The notes below the pieces were generated by a model. It worked only from the letters and a program-made list of their open reading frames with translations. It did not search any database and was not told the origin of the DNA. The position numbers and the translations under genes are program-made. Shown here piece after piece: positions 37,386 to 50,545 of a stretch of DNA of 64,000 bases. The stretch covers positions 33,103,187 through 33,167,186 of the forward strand of contig VZDJ01007747.1 of assembly GCA_008694505.1 (NCBI GenBank), given 5' to 3'. Within the stretch, counting starts at the first letter, position 1, and the number at the start of each line of letters is the position of its first letter. The stretch comes from Cyanoderma ruficeps. Its lineage: Eukaryota; Chordata; Aves; Passeriformes; Timaliidae.

Positions 37386-40300
37386 CTTGGCCAAATTCTG
37401 AGCAGCTAATGAGATTTTAAAGGTATTAAAGTTCTGCTGAAGAAGCACAGCGAGCACAGAGGTGATATTTAAGGACATAGGCTAAGAGAGTGATAGAAAC
37501 TTGCAGGCTGCAAGGCTCAGTGCAGTAGGTGTATTTTCTCTGCTTTGGAACAACAGCTGAGTGCTTTAAGAGAGACTCCCTATGACTATTTGTCACAATC
37601 TTGGCAAGACACAGCTGAAGGAGATACACAAGAATCTAACTGACCTTTTGCAGCTAAGACAACACAAATGCATGCAATGCAATTACCTTCTGTTATAGTG
37701 ACAAAAAAAAATCATTTCAGCTCTGGACCCAGACGACAAGTGTTCCAATACTTGATTTTTTTTTTTCCCCAGTAGTGATGTCTGAGGAAAACTCTGAGTC
37801 ATCCAGACAGGAAAAAGAGTAATAATAGCCACCTTGAACTCTAGACAAAGATGACAGTTTTCCAACCTGATGTTGGGAAGAAAAAGTCTGTTTACTTCCT
37901 GTAAAAGTAGGATGGTATTTTGCAAGAAAAATTGGAATGAAGGATAGAGAAGCCATCCCCAACCTACCACACTTCTCAGTTATTGCACAGCTATATCTTC
38001 CAGAGCAACTGGTTTCAGTCATTGTCAGAATATCAGAATAATAAATCCTCAGCTTGATTCAATGTGGCATCTCTTACATTTGAGACACACTGCAGGGCAG
38101 GCAGGTCCATGTGAATGTTGGTAACAGCAATCTTTTGCTCTGTACACACTCTGTCACAGGGGCTTGAAAGAGAACCACAAAGCAGAACACTGATGGACCT
38201 GTTGGCCAATGACAGCAATTCTGCAGGCAGCTTTGCTGTGTACCTCTCCTACTGATCAAGAGCACTGCTATCAGGCACACATTGTGTAGCATGTATGGGT
38301 TTGACATGAGCACTTGCAAAGGCCTTTTTTGCTATTTGGTTTCCTTCTGATTCTTAGAACTAACAAAAAATCCAGAAAAGGTGGATTGATATAGTTGCTA
38401 GAGCACAGAGAAAACTAAGTTTGCCCAAGGTCAGTTCCCACAACCTGTGCTTTCCAGTGAATTTCAGACAGTTACCAGTGACATTTGAATGTGTTCCATT
38501 TTTTAAAGGATTGAAGACAGGATTTTCAACATAGAGAGACTGATGTGCCAATGGAAACAATACTTGCAGCATCCCAGATTAACTGGAGCTCTTGTATGTG
38601 TGCAGAAGATATGAAAATGTTCAGCAAGCATTTTCTGACAGGCTTGGATTTCCAAATGCAGAAGCAGCAAATCTGAGAATAACACAGGTCTAACAAACTA
38701 TTGGCCTAAAATTCTGAGATGTTTGTGGTACTCACAAAGAAAAGAAAAGCAAAGAAGCCTTTCCCTATTAAAATTTCTAGACTACCTCTTTAAGTCATGC
38801 CCAACTGAATCCTGAAATAGAAATGCCAAATGATCTTGTGGTTCTTGTGATTGTCTCCATTTTAGGATCAGAAAATCAAACTGAACCTGTGGAAGAGAGT
38901 CTAGTGAGCCTCCCAGGGTGAAAGGGATGCCCAGCTTTGGGGCTGAGCCTCAGCTTTGTGGCTATGTACTCCTTTCACATCCAAAGAAAAGGAAGGATTG
39001 TAGCAAAAAGAGAGGTTACCAGAAAACCTGTATCTGGAAGCTCTCGCTCTCTTAATCAGCCTAATCCCTGCAGGATCAGTGAGAACAGTTAAAGAGTCTT
39101 CAGGACATGCTCAGTGCCTGATCTGGGGCTGTCTGTGTAATTCCGGCCCATTAGCACTCACAAACCCCACTGAGGTATGATCTGTCTTCATTTGAGTAAG
39201 TGCTAACTCCTGCCCCTTGGTCACATCATCTGTTACTCCAATTCACTCTGCAATCTTGAGCTTTATTTGAGCTATTTAGGGGTGACTGCAATCCATACAT
39301 GACTCACTGATTGTATGAAAGCATCAGTCTACCCTGTATGGTCTCTGGGTTAAACTGATCCAATCCAAATTACATTTAAACAGATTCAAATGCACAGCTC
39401 TTTGCTCCAGTACAAATGAATAAAATTGAAATAATGTCTACCATAAAGAAACTGCTCTTGCCAGGTTCTTTAAAAAGGCCATGCTTGATGCTGATTTTAC
39501 CTCAAATGTCACACTAAGAAGCATCTAAAGGGAATTCAATTTTAAAAAAATGCTCTGGGTTTTGAATGGATTGAAATACAATGCACTTACACCAGCACAG
39601 TCCAGAAACAAGTAATGGCCTGAACTTTCTGCACCATCTTGAAGGATTTGAAATCTTCATTAATACAGCAAGTCAGACAAGGAGCATTTTAGACTTTCCA
39701 GTTAGAAATGCCTCCAAGAGAGGCAGTGCTGGGATCTGCATGGCCAGGACAGCAGTAAACTGGAGATGCAGCATGACAAGGAATGGCAGTACTAGAGCAG
39801 AAAGGAAAAATTACTCCCCCATTCCACTCCAACTGTTCCTTGCTGGTAGAGACCAAGTCATGATATTTGCCATACTAAGAATTATTACTCTGCCTATGGA
39901 CAGACAAGCTAGACACAGTCAAAAAATGATAACTCTATTCATTTTGTCTTCGCTTTTGTAAACCTGTTCCTTATGCTGAAAAACACTTCAATAGAATTTA
40001 CCCCTTGGCAGACATAGAACAAAGCCATTTCCAAACAATAGGAAGGCTGCAAAACTTTTTTAAATGCTTTGTAGAGCAAAAGTAGAAAACCAAGGGGGTG
40101 GAAAAAGTTTACATACTGCTGAACAGAGGGCAGGATTAAAGTGAATGAAGAAAATTCTTGAAAGAGTCAATACACTCTCTCTGAACGGTCAAATATTTTG
40201 GTTCACTTAAGCTGTGTGTTTATGTTACTATTATTTCCGAAGTTCACCTTGGTAAAAACTAACTGACTCTGTCTTGATACAATGAGAAACCATTGAGCAG

Positions 40301-43300
40301 GATAAAGTGAAAGAGAATGAACAATGACCTTTCCTTCTGCAGAGCCCATTGCTGAGAGAGGCAGGAAGAGATCTATCTGGTAATGTTTATCTGACTAAGG
40401 CAATTTACTGGATGATAGCTTTCCCCATAAGATCTAAGGACAAAAATGGCATAATATCAACTCACAAGGGACACACTAATATGAGCCCTAAAATGAAGCC
40501 CTCTGTGCTGAACCAACTGTATATTTCATATGTAAGCCATGCCATTGAGATGTTAAATGTTCCTCTGGAGAGCAATAGACCAGTGACAAGAAAAATAAAC
40601 AAGAGCTAAAGATGAAGATGTCCTTGAACTGAAAGTGCTTCACTTTAGGAAATCCAGTAAAGTGAGCAAGAAACTGTGAAGCATAGTTGCATTAAATTGG
40701 CAATATTTTTTGTGTCTTTGGTGGGATGACTTGGGTATTTTATATTGCAGGTCTCCATGCAATTATGAAGATACATTTAGCTCACTGTTCTGCTGAAAGG
40801 TAGAACTCATTCTCCTGATGAGAAAAAATCCATTTGGTGGGAGTGGAGGTTGGACCTGTGACCTGGCGCATCTGTTCAGGTATCCCCACCACTGGGCTGC
40901 AGTTCCCCTCTCTCCTTTCCCCCTCATGCTTGTGTTCCCTGACATTTCAGCATGTCAATAAAAGCATTGCTGAATCTGAATTTTTCCTTTATAACATTAG
41001 ATTTTTAACCAACAATTGCTTTGTGAGAAAAGTCCCTGCAAGCACCACATGAAATGTCCTAACAAACAGGTTAATCTAATAAATACCTTTATTCTCATGC
41101 AGTTCATGGCCACAATATCCCAAACTAAACAATCTAAAAATACACCCAAAGGTTTGTTGACTTTGTCTTCAAATCACTGCCTAAATGCATCAAGCCACTG
41201 GATCTGGAGTAAATATAATTAAGTGAGCAGAAGTGCAAGGGTATGGCTCGTTTCATAAAGCATGTGCACAAATTAACACATATAATGGCATCTAACCTCT
41301 AACTGGGGTGAAACAGGAAGCACAAAATGTCCAGAGGCATAAAATGATACAGTTTATATAACAGCAAGATCTTCAGTGAAACTAGTTTCTTTGAAAATCC
41401 AGAGTGAAAATGCATTTCTAAATATTAAAAATTATCTAAGAAAGTAATTTCTCTAAATTTTGAGATTTCCATAAGTATTTCAGCATATCTGATCCAAATT
41501 TACTAGAGCTTCCCATTCTGTGAGGTAAAATATGTCTCTGTTTCTCCTCAATACTTAGAAGTTAAACAGAAGTCAAAATGTCGAGAGTAGCTTGAGTAGT
41601 AGAAAATTCGTTTTTTTTCCTGTTCTGATTTCAAACTTGGAACTTGTGGCTATTCTTAAAATTAAGATATTGATCATTATTTCCAAGCAGTCATGCTACA
41701 GTCATTATTTTCATGCCAAGGTCTTTTTTTAAGTGTGTCGAACAGTAATCTGCACTATTACTTTCAATTACAGTTTAATAATTTATGAAATTACTTAGTA
41801 TCATACCTGCAATATGTCAGACAGGCTTCATTACATTGCAATGAGGTCTGATTTAACACAGTCATTATTGTTGCTGTTAAGGGTTTGTGGGGAAAAGATT
41901 CCTGCAACTGTAGTAATTTTAGCCATTTTAGACTAAAATAAACAGCTACAGATAAATGGCAATATACAGTGAGGTACTTAAGTATACCTAAGACTATGCT
42001 GTCTCCTAATTGTAAATACTTGCCTCTTGGAATAGCTCCATGTTTTGCACTCAGTTAGGGAAATATTCTCCTAATATTTTACAGCAAATTGTTTTACAAG
42101 CAAGGATGAGCTGTGAAAACTCATGAGGGAGGTAAGGACTTGCATAACATTCCCTGGCAGTCAGGATGTGGGCAGCTTAACTAGCACAGAAACTCCTTGG
42201 AAGTGTTGATAAGGACATCATCTTCATTCAAAGCATGCTCAGGTCTGGCCCCCGTGTTGTGGTTACACTGGCATGTGAGTTTATACCCCTGATGTAGGAG
42301 ACTATCAGTGGTACAAGGCAAAGCAATGTGCCAAGTAACAAGGAAAAAAGTTGTTCAGCTCAATTAAGCTTTGAAGAAGACAGCATTTGGGAAGAAAGCA
42401 CATAAGACGTTTTCTTTGGCATTAGTTCTCAATCTTACCTTTAGGTGGCCATTACTGAGGGTTTGCCAACTGTGAGATCAAGAGGTTACTCCAGATTTTG
42501 AAATTAACTCAATGAAACAGGTATGGGAATGTTCTGTTTTGTAATGAAGCATGAAAACCTGAAAACATATAGTTCAACCTAAAAAGTACATACTGTTTAT
42601 AAATTTGCATTTGGTTTTCATTGCTGATATGAAAAGCTACTTTTTCAGGTCTCAGTCTTCCCACAAAAATCAATCTAATTTTCTTAATCATGTGTATAAT
42701 GTCAGGCCAAGGAAGGGACCACTTTCCTTTCTGCAGGTATTTTGGGCAGAGAGAAAGTAACAGAAACAAAGCAAAACAAAATTGTACTTCATTTATCTGG
42801 GATTTTACAGGAACAGAATTAACCCAAAATTTAGCCCTCCCTCCCAAACAACTGAAAACAAGGCTAATACTTTTGATTGCAAGACCATCGGGTAATGTTC
42901 TCTTTAGTTTGTATTTGATACAGCTCCAAGTACAACACATTGAAGAAGGAATCAGTATAATTCTTTGCTGTTGCTTTCAGCTCATTAGAATTTTTTTCCT
43001 GACTCAAATGCTGGTGGCTGAAGATGATTTGAGGCTTCAGTCCAAAGGGCCATTGGGGTGTTGTGCTCTTCAGCAGCCACAAGAGCCTGGCAAGAAGGGA
43101 AAGGTTAACTGAGGCTTCTGCTGGGGAAGGGAGATGAGAGACTGGCATGTAGAATTAGAGTAGGAGCAAATGTAAGGGGAAAAATGAATCACAGTATTGA
43201 TGTCTGGAAAGAACAATATTATGACTATATGGATTTAATGACTGTTGATATCTAGTTCAGTGACAGATAGTCTCATCTACAGGGACAAAAGTACACAGCG

Positions 43301-45999
43301 TGCTTCGAGGAGACCTGGAGGCAATCCTTCAACTCAAATCCCATGATAGGATAATATGCTACAGCTTCTTTTATGCTGGAGGTGGCATCCTTTCTAGATC
43401 CCTTCTGAGTATGTCAGTCGATGATAACAGCATAATTTGCCTTAGAAATTTTAATTCCCCACACACACACCCTTTTCCTTATAAAGAAGAAAAGCGTGAA
43501 CAATTCCTTTGAGCTGTCTTGAATAAATACTTTAAGAATATTAAAAATGAGAAGTGGATTAAAGCTTTCTGAGTGAATTCCAAACCATGTAGGGTGCTTT
43601 GCTAATTTTAAAAGGAGGGATGTTATAACCTTCAGCGTTCTCACTGTGTGATAGACAGGCATTACCACTGTTAAAAACAGGCAGAGTTTATCTGTGGCTG
43701 AAGCCAGATGTATAATCTCTTCTGAAACAACAACTGCCTGTCCTTCCTTTTTCATAGGAAAAATTTAGTGAGGAGCAGGTAAGGCAGTTCTGTGACATCA
43801 CAGTTGTTCTACAGGAACTCCTGGATGTCATTAGCTGTTGCACTTTGTTTCCCTGTATTTTATATTCAGCATGCATTAGCAGTTGCTTGTTTTGAAGTTC
43901 TCCAGGGTATTCTACATCGAAGTTGCCTAGTAGCAGAACAATCTGTGTTCCTCAGATATGCAAGTGACTAATTTTCCATCAATCAGAGATGAGACTTAAA
44001 TAAATAAAGGTACTTCATGGGGCTGCTGTGCCTAATGATAAGCAATTATATAAAGTCAAATTAAGGCAGTTCTTTGTGAAGGTCCTGTGAAATTGGTTAA
44101 GCAAAAAGAATAACTGCACCATTTCAGTGATTCATCCTATTGCTCATTTCAGTGGGAGCATTATCTCAGTTAACTGATGCAATTAATATGAAAATGAGGA
44201 AATCATTGTTTAAGGAGATGAGGAGAAAGAGGGGGTCTTAATGCAGCAGCAGTGGAAAAAAAGAGTCACAGAGATGGAAATTTGCATAGGTCAATGGTAA
44301 TGTAATGCATTTAGCACATATCCAAAGCTTAACTTGCATAGTAATACAGATCCATTAAATTCTCATTATGATGACCTGTGTCCAACACAATTCAATTTTT
44401 CTGAATCCTAATGATAAAAAGTTAATTATGTAAGGTGAAAACCTTTTGTACTTGGTCTTAAAATAAAGCATTGAAAGGGCGTTGAGACTATCTTTTAGAC
44501 ATGGCAGGTAGCTTCATTTCTGGTTAATTCAATATTTTATTAACCATGATAAAATCTGAAGTTTGGCTTCTGTGTGCACCACAATTTTTTTTATGTAGTC
44601 AGTGTCAATAAATAAGCCTTTGTCTGTAAAACCACAATTTAGTGGTAGTCATCTTCTACTTACAAGCTCTAGTTACAGATTGCATTTCCAGTTTATCCTG
44701 GTTTTCCTATTTTTAGTGACCAAAAAGCCTATCCAAATTTGGGAAAAAGAGGAGAGAAAAGACACCCTTTCCCTCTCAACACTGTATACACATTCCACCT
44801 TTTGTTTGCTAGACATGTCTTTGAGCCAACGACGACGTGGTAGAGTGTGAGGTCTCCAGCAGCTGTTTCTTCTCATTACGTGATTTTGCTTCCTACCACA
44901 GCTACAGGTGGAAGATAGGAGTCTCAGTTTTTCCTTCCAGTTATGCCACATTCACAGATAATGGTCATCCTTTGACTTACTCATCTGAGACAGGGAGCAA
45001 ATGTGCCAGTTTCCTGGTGCACTGAATCACACTTTGTATTAAGTGGAAGGTGCAGAGATGTGCTAAAATCAGATCCAACGAGGCAGGCTGCCATGTGAAC
45101 AGCCTGTTCTTCTGAAAACACAAGCATGCCAGAGTGGCACCTTCCTTACTCCTTTGCATTAAAGCCACCATATATCACTCAGGCCATGTCAGGTTGTTTT
45201 AAATTGTGATTAATTTGCATTTAATAGATTTCTAAGGCACCTTTATTAACATCTGTGCAATGTAAGACAGGCTTAGTGCAAATGAAAGCCAAGTCCTGTG
45301 CATATTATTCTACGTGTCAGGTTCTTTTATGCTGAAATTTGCATTATACTTACAATACATGACTGGTGTTTGTGGAGGTGATCCAAGTCATGACTTTAGC
45401 TGCCTAACACCAAGCCAGAACTCAGGATTCATTTGACAAAATGCAGACACCTGCAGAGCAGATGCCTGTACCTGAGCTTGTCACACAGGGCTCTCCATGC
45501 AGACACTGACGACACCCAGCCTCAACACTTCACAGAGCAGATGGCTGCATGTGGTCCTGGGCATGAGCCTGGCCCCAGAGATGCAAAGCTACATGAAAAA
45601 AAACAATAACTCTAATTGTCTAAACCCAAGCCAAGATCCAACATTCGTAGCTTAAATTCACAGTAGTTTAAATTACCACAGTCCCCTGAGCATGCCTAAG
45701 TCCTATTTTTTATCTCCTTTAGGGCTTGTCTGAATCCCTGTGGAGGTAGTGGACCTTCCAGGGAACCAGTTAAGCTCTCCCAGACAGCACAAAACTAATT
45801 CAGCCCCTACCCCTGCATGCACACATGTATGAAAAGGGATTTTCCCCACACACAGAACAGGCACCTGTCAGAATAGGACCAGTGCTGGAGCATGGCAGGG
45901 GTCAGGCTCACCTCTCCCAAGATTTCACCATCATATACCATGATTCAGTTTCTTAGTACCATGTAGGAGCCACAGTTCTAAAGCTATTTCAATACCTTT
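37386..45999. other. 8.6-kb non-coding stretch, no gene recognised
   Basis: No recognised exon or LINE. It holds a pyrimidine tract with AG and a poly(A) signal at 40906-40962, an opposite-strand pair of long frames at 42509-43148 with no family match, a short CA repeat near 43461-43470, and a block at 44090-44440 rich in motifs typical of developmental enhancers. Bases 38858-38900 faintly resemble a MIR/L2 TTTTACAGATGAGGAAACTGA block, too weak to call. Confidence 0.5.
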
Positions 46000-46710
46000 A
46001 AATGCAGATGATAAGGGAAAGTGCCAGATTCTGCACCCGAGGCAGGGCAACCCTGCATGCACAGACAAGAGTGGAGAAGGAGATGCTGGAAAGCAGCAGT
46101 GCACAAAGGGACCTGGGGGTCCTGGTTGATGGCAAGTTGAATACGAGCCAGCAGTGCCCTGGCAGCGAGGAGGGACAACCCTGTCCTGGGGCGCATCAGG
46201 CCCAGCATCACCAGCTGGGCAAGGGAGGGGATTGTCCTGCACTGGGGTGACCTCACCTCAAGTTCTGGGGGCAGTTTTGGGTGTCACAATATAACAAGAT
46301 GTGAAGGACCTTGAGGGGAAGCCATGCCAGGAGCAGCTGGGGTCACTTAGTCTGTTCAGCCTGGAGAAGAGACTGAGGGGAAGCCTCAATCAAGTCTACA
46401 ACCTCCTTGTGAGGGGAAGAGGAGGGGCAGGCACTGCTGTCTTCTCTCTGACCAGTCACAGGACATGAGGGAATGGCCTGAGTTGTCTCAGGGGAGGTTT
46501 GGATATCAGGAAAAGGTTTTTCACCCAGAGAAGGGCTGGGCACTGGAACAGGCTCCCCGGGGCAATGGTCACAGCCCGACAGAGTTCAGGGAGTGTTTGG
46601 ACAATGCTCTCAGGCACATGTGTAACTCTTGGGGATGGTGCGGTGCAGTTCTGGGAGATGCACTTGATGATCCTTGTGGGTCTCTTCCAATCAGGATATT
46701 CTGTTAAAAG
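46000..46710 (+). mobile_element. CR1 LINE, 5'-truncated, ORF2 C-terminus plus 3' tail (CR1-X-like)
   Basis: This copy reads on the plus strand. ORF2 blocks are visible: RDLGVLVDGKLN at 46107-46142 followed by TSQQC, then in other frames QFWVSQYN near 46273-46296 and LFSLEKRLRG near 46354-46383. Frameshifts and a stop break the frame, so it is dead. The 3' part contains HWNRLPG-type coding near 46536-46562. The tail, ACTTGATGATCCTTGTGGGT then CTCTTCCAATCAGGATATTC, is nearly the same as the tail of the SINE at 37241-37385, which suggests the same CR1-X-like group. The 3' end is near 46704, with a short AAAAG after it. Confidence 0.93.
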
Positions 46711-49700
46711 TAAGCAAGAAGTAGGCGGCTAAATGTTTTGTTGGGCCAGAATCCTGATAGGCAATAATTGATCTCGGAAAAAATTAAATATCTATTGCAG
46801 TCCAGTCTTAGGCATCTAAATATTTTTACAGATTTAAGCATATGTCTTTCATACTTCTAAATTTTTATGGCCATTTTTCAGACTGCAGTTTTGTTTTACA
46901 AAAGGTAGAAGATAGATATGGTACAAAAGCTCAAAGGTTATACAGTTATTCTTCTGGCTGTTCTGGCTGTTTTCATCAGCCTCCTTTCTGGCAAGGCAAT
47001 CACTTGCTGGCCCCCATGAGAGTGCTTCATGTGTTGCTGGTAAGCAAACAAAATCTAGTTGAAAAATAACTCAGAAAAAAAAAAATCACTCATTAATACC
47101 TTGATTTTAATCATTTCTGGTTGGTCTTTCCCAACATAAGAAAATTAAGTGGTGGGTGGAACCATGTGATCAGCCTGGGAATGTGTAGAGAATTATAAGA
47201 AATGGTTATATATAATTAATTGTGATTAAACCAAGTAGAAAAATAACTTGTAGATCACACTAATCTTGCTTAGGGCAGCTACTTCACAAGTACCACTCTA
47301 ATTAATAAGCTTCAGTTAAAGAAGAATCAATAAACACTGCTATTCATAGAAAATTGATATTGTGTGAGGAGAAAGATTAGATTTTAAAAGAGGTTGGTTT
47401 CCTCCAAGCACAAATTAAGATTCTTTTAGGGAAAAGAGAAATACCAGGTAGTGACAAATTGAGGAATAATCCAATTAAAATTTTATTGGTTTCATTGTTT
47501 ATGAAGATCTGACAAAAGCATTTTATCTCAAGCATTGATATTTACCAAAAGAGGAATTCTGCTTCTAAAAATAGAGGAAATCTACTTTTCAACACAAATA
47601 CTAATGTGTACTGCTAAAAGAACCTCTAATATGCCATATGAACAAAGCAGCAAGCAAAAGCTAGGAAACTCCAGTGACTACCTCTGGATAGCAAGAAATT
47701 GACAGAGCATGAATGTAGGAGACAAAATCTCTGTGATTAGATGAATTTTCTTTATTGTCACTACCTAACATTAAAAATCCAAGGTATTTCAGAATCAGAA
47801 TAGGCTATAGTAGAGATTACCCTTTTTTTTGCAACAAACACAGCAATATTTTGCCAACAAAAGAAGATACCTGAAACCCATTCTCAGATTCCTTGCAAAA
47901 AAGCTGTCCAAAGGAGATATTTTTTATAAATCAGCAAATCTTTTTCTTTGTGACATGATCTGTGAGCTTCTAGTGTTGTATGACAATATTGTGACACGTT
48001 GATGTCCAATTTCACTTGTGACCTTATTGGAGAAGGAAGACCTGAAGCCAAATGCTTTGTTGGTATAGGTGATGCACTGGCCATAAGAAGCTATAAGAAT
48101 ATGGGAAGAGTCTTAGAGCTGGAAAGGGAAAGCTCAGCTGTTCCAATATCCTGATTGCAATCACAGACTATGGTCAAAGCAGGCAGTTTGAAAAAAAAAT
48201 TCAATTCGCTTTTTATACATTTAAAAGTTTCAGGGTCTTTTTGAGCTGCATCTGGGCACTGATATTCCAGTACAATTAGTTCTGTGCATGGGTTGCTTGA
48301 ATCTCCAGGAACTGGTCTAATCTCTCTCTGAAACATTTTTAGCCCTTGCAACAGCTAGTAGCAGAGTTCCTCAGAATCTGTGTTTTAAGCTCTATGAGGG
48401 TGTCTCTTTTCACCGCTGTTTTGGAGTTCTTTCCACTTCTGAATCAAAAAGATAGCCAGGTATCTTTTCTCTAATCACCTTATGGTGTACAAGTCAGTCA
48501 AGGACAATAGACTATTCCAACACGCCAAAGCATTGAGGAAGCTTTGCACAGTGTGCCCACAGCACATTGGTTCTTTCATACTCACCACCTTGCACTGTAA
48601 TCTGCAGTTGCTCTTTCACAGGATAACATCCAGGTCCATCTTTATTTTCCACACCTGTGAAATATCTGTAATCATCAATGACCCCAAATGAATTTGTCTC
48701 CCCTAACTTCATGGGTCTGAAATTAATTTGTCTATACTCTTTATCTGTGCTCTGTCTTTTGTCAGATAGATTCCTCTAGAGTGGTATTCAGATCACTTAT
48801 CTCAGGCCCCCAGTTTAGAATTAGATTAATTGCTGTCTGTGAATGCCTTTCCCTCTTCATTGATAAGGTGACTGGCTTAGACTAGATACACAGGTTTTGA
48901 TAGTTAAACTCAGGTGACATGACTCACATGCTGAGTGCCCTACAAAAGGCAATAACAGCAAAATCCAAACCAATCTTACCTTGCATTTCCACATTGCTAC
49001 AAATATTAGAAAATTATGTAAAACCTTGACATGAGCCCACTTTTCTGTGTTTCCTTAGCTCCTGATTCTGCCAAATGAAATCCATACAGGCTTCAGCCAG
49101 AATTTTCTAGTGCAAAAGAGGCAAGGTTATTATTTATATTTTAGGACCAATAGCACAGACAGACCCTTATTGTCTAGGCAAATCCTGTGGAACTGCCCTT
49201 CTGCCATTTCCTTCAACAACGGCTGTCTGTAGCTCTAACCCCAGACAGTTCACCCTGCCTGTAGACACAAAGAGTTTGATTAAGCTATTACACCCAAACC
49301 TCCTCAGAGGTGAGGTCACAGGTCCACAGACTTAGATGAGACCCACTTTTGTTTCTAATGCCATCAGTAAAATAGAGCTGAAAGATGCTGTCTCCTACTG
49401 CCACTCAACATCCAGTCGGTGCCTCTTGGGCAGCTCTGCAACCTCTCCCCTGCCACCTGCCAGTACTCACCCAGGAAATCAAAGCCCTCACAATCAATCC
49501 TTTCCAGGGCAGCATCTTGTATGTCATAAGTAGGGTATCAAGGCTGCTAAAAAAAAACCCAGCTTGCCTCACTGGTGAAGTCCTAGAAAATCAGGGAAGA
49601 CAAAAATGGCATCATGCCAGGCTGTCAGTTCCCTTCTCTGTTTGTTCCCAAGCTTTTGCTGTTGGCAAGAACACATCCCTCTGCTGCAGTGATCCCTGCA

Positions 49701-49880
49701 TAAAATTTAAGTAATCATCCTTATAGTTTGCTAGACTAAATTTTGCTGTATATTCATACAAAATGTGAAAACCTATTTTTGTGCAACAATCTTGCTCTGT
49801 TCTAACTCAACAGAGATGAGGGTAGAGAACTGGGAAAAAAGTTTCTGTGGTAGGAGAGGCAGGGGGGTCTTAATGTTTCC

Positions 49881-49975
49881 CTTGCACCAGTACAATGCAG
49901 CTGCTCCTTTTGATAGCTTTAATGCAGCTCCTTCTAATTTACATTGGTGTAAGCGAAATCAAATAAAACCCATTA
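49881..49975. repeat. ancient amniote repeat relic (TTTACACTGGTGTAAG type)
   Basis: CTTGCACCAGTACAATGCAG and later ATTTACATTGGTGTAAGC with GAAATCAAATAAAACCC match a recurring amniote pattern, AGTTACTCCTGATTTACACC...GTGTAAGTGAGATCAGAATC. The pairing of CACCAGT and ACATTGGTGT is typical. Family name uncertain; this could be the same group as the relics at 3.7 and 5.3 kb. Confidence 0.4.
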
Positions 49976-50511
49976 TGTCTCTGAACCCAGCAGACGATCA
50001 ATGTAATGCAGACTTTTACAACCCCAATTTCTTTCTGTAATAGCAAAGAAACAATATGGGTTTACAGAAGGGCCAGGCTAAAGATAAACCTCTCCTGCCT
50101 TCTCTTTCTCAGGCTGCAATCATAAGAATCTAAATAGCCATTTGATTGTGAAGACTGAGGTCAAGAAGGACAACAAAAGATCAAGTGAGAGGCCGGGAGC
50201 TCAACCTGGAGATAATCCTGAAACTGAAAAATGCTCAGTGCACAGAAGATCATCTACCAATTATGCAAAGATATAGAAAATCTGAACATTTATTAAGATT
50301 ATTTTATTACTTTATTAATAATGAAGTCAAATTGAGTTATAATAAATTAAAATGTGAAGATGATTTCTCTGTATTGTTAAATGACTTGTTTCAATTTTAC
50401 TGCTTCAGAATTGCAGTAAAAATGTATTTCAAAAAGAATAGATACATTTGTATTAACTATATGATAGGGGCACACTCAAAGAACTGTTAAAGTAATGCAT
50501 TCTAGACTTGC

Positions 50512-50545
50512 TTCAGACTCTTCTCTCTTGTTTCAGACTCTTCTC
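50512..50545. repeat. 14-bp direct repeat, offset 20 bp
   Basis: TTCAGACTCTTCTC is present at 50512-50525 and again at 50532-50545, in a pyrimidine-rich setting. It probably arose by slippage. Confidence 0.75.

Noticed and set aside
39581..39961. 126-codon plus-strand frame as a gene
   Set aside because: No domain or family resemblance and no gene signals around it.
42509..43148. Overlapping opposite-strand frames of 143 and 140 codons
   Set aside because: No similarity to a known family on either strand, and no promoter, splice or codon-use support.
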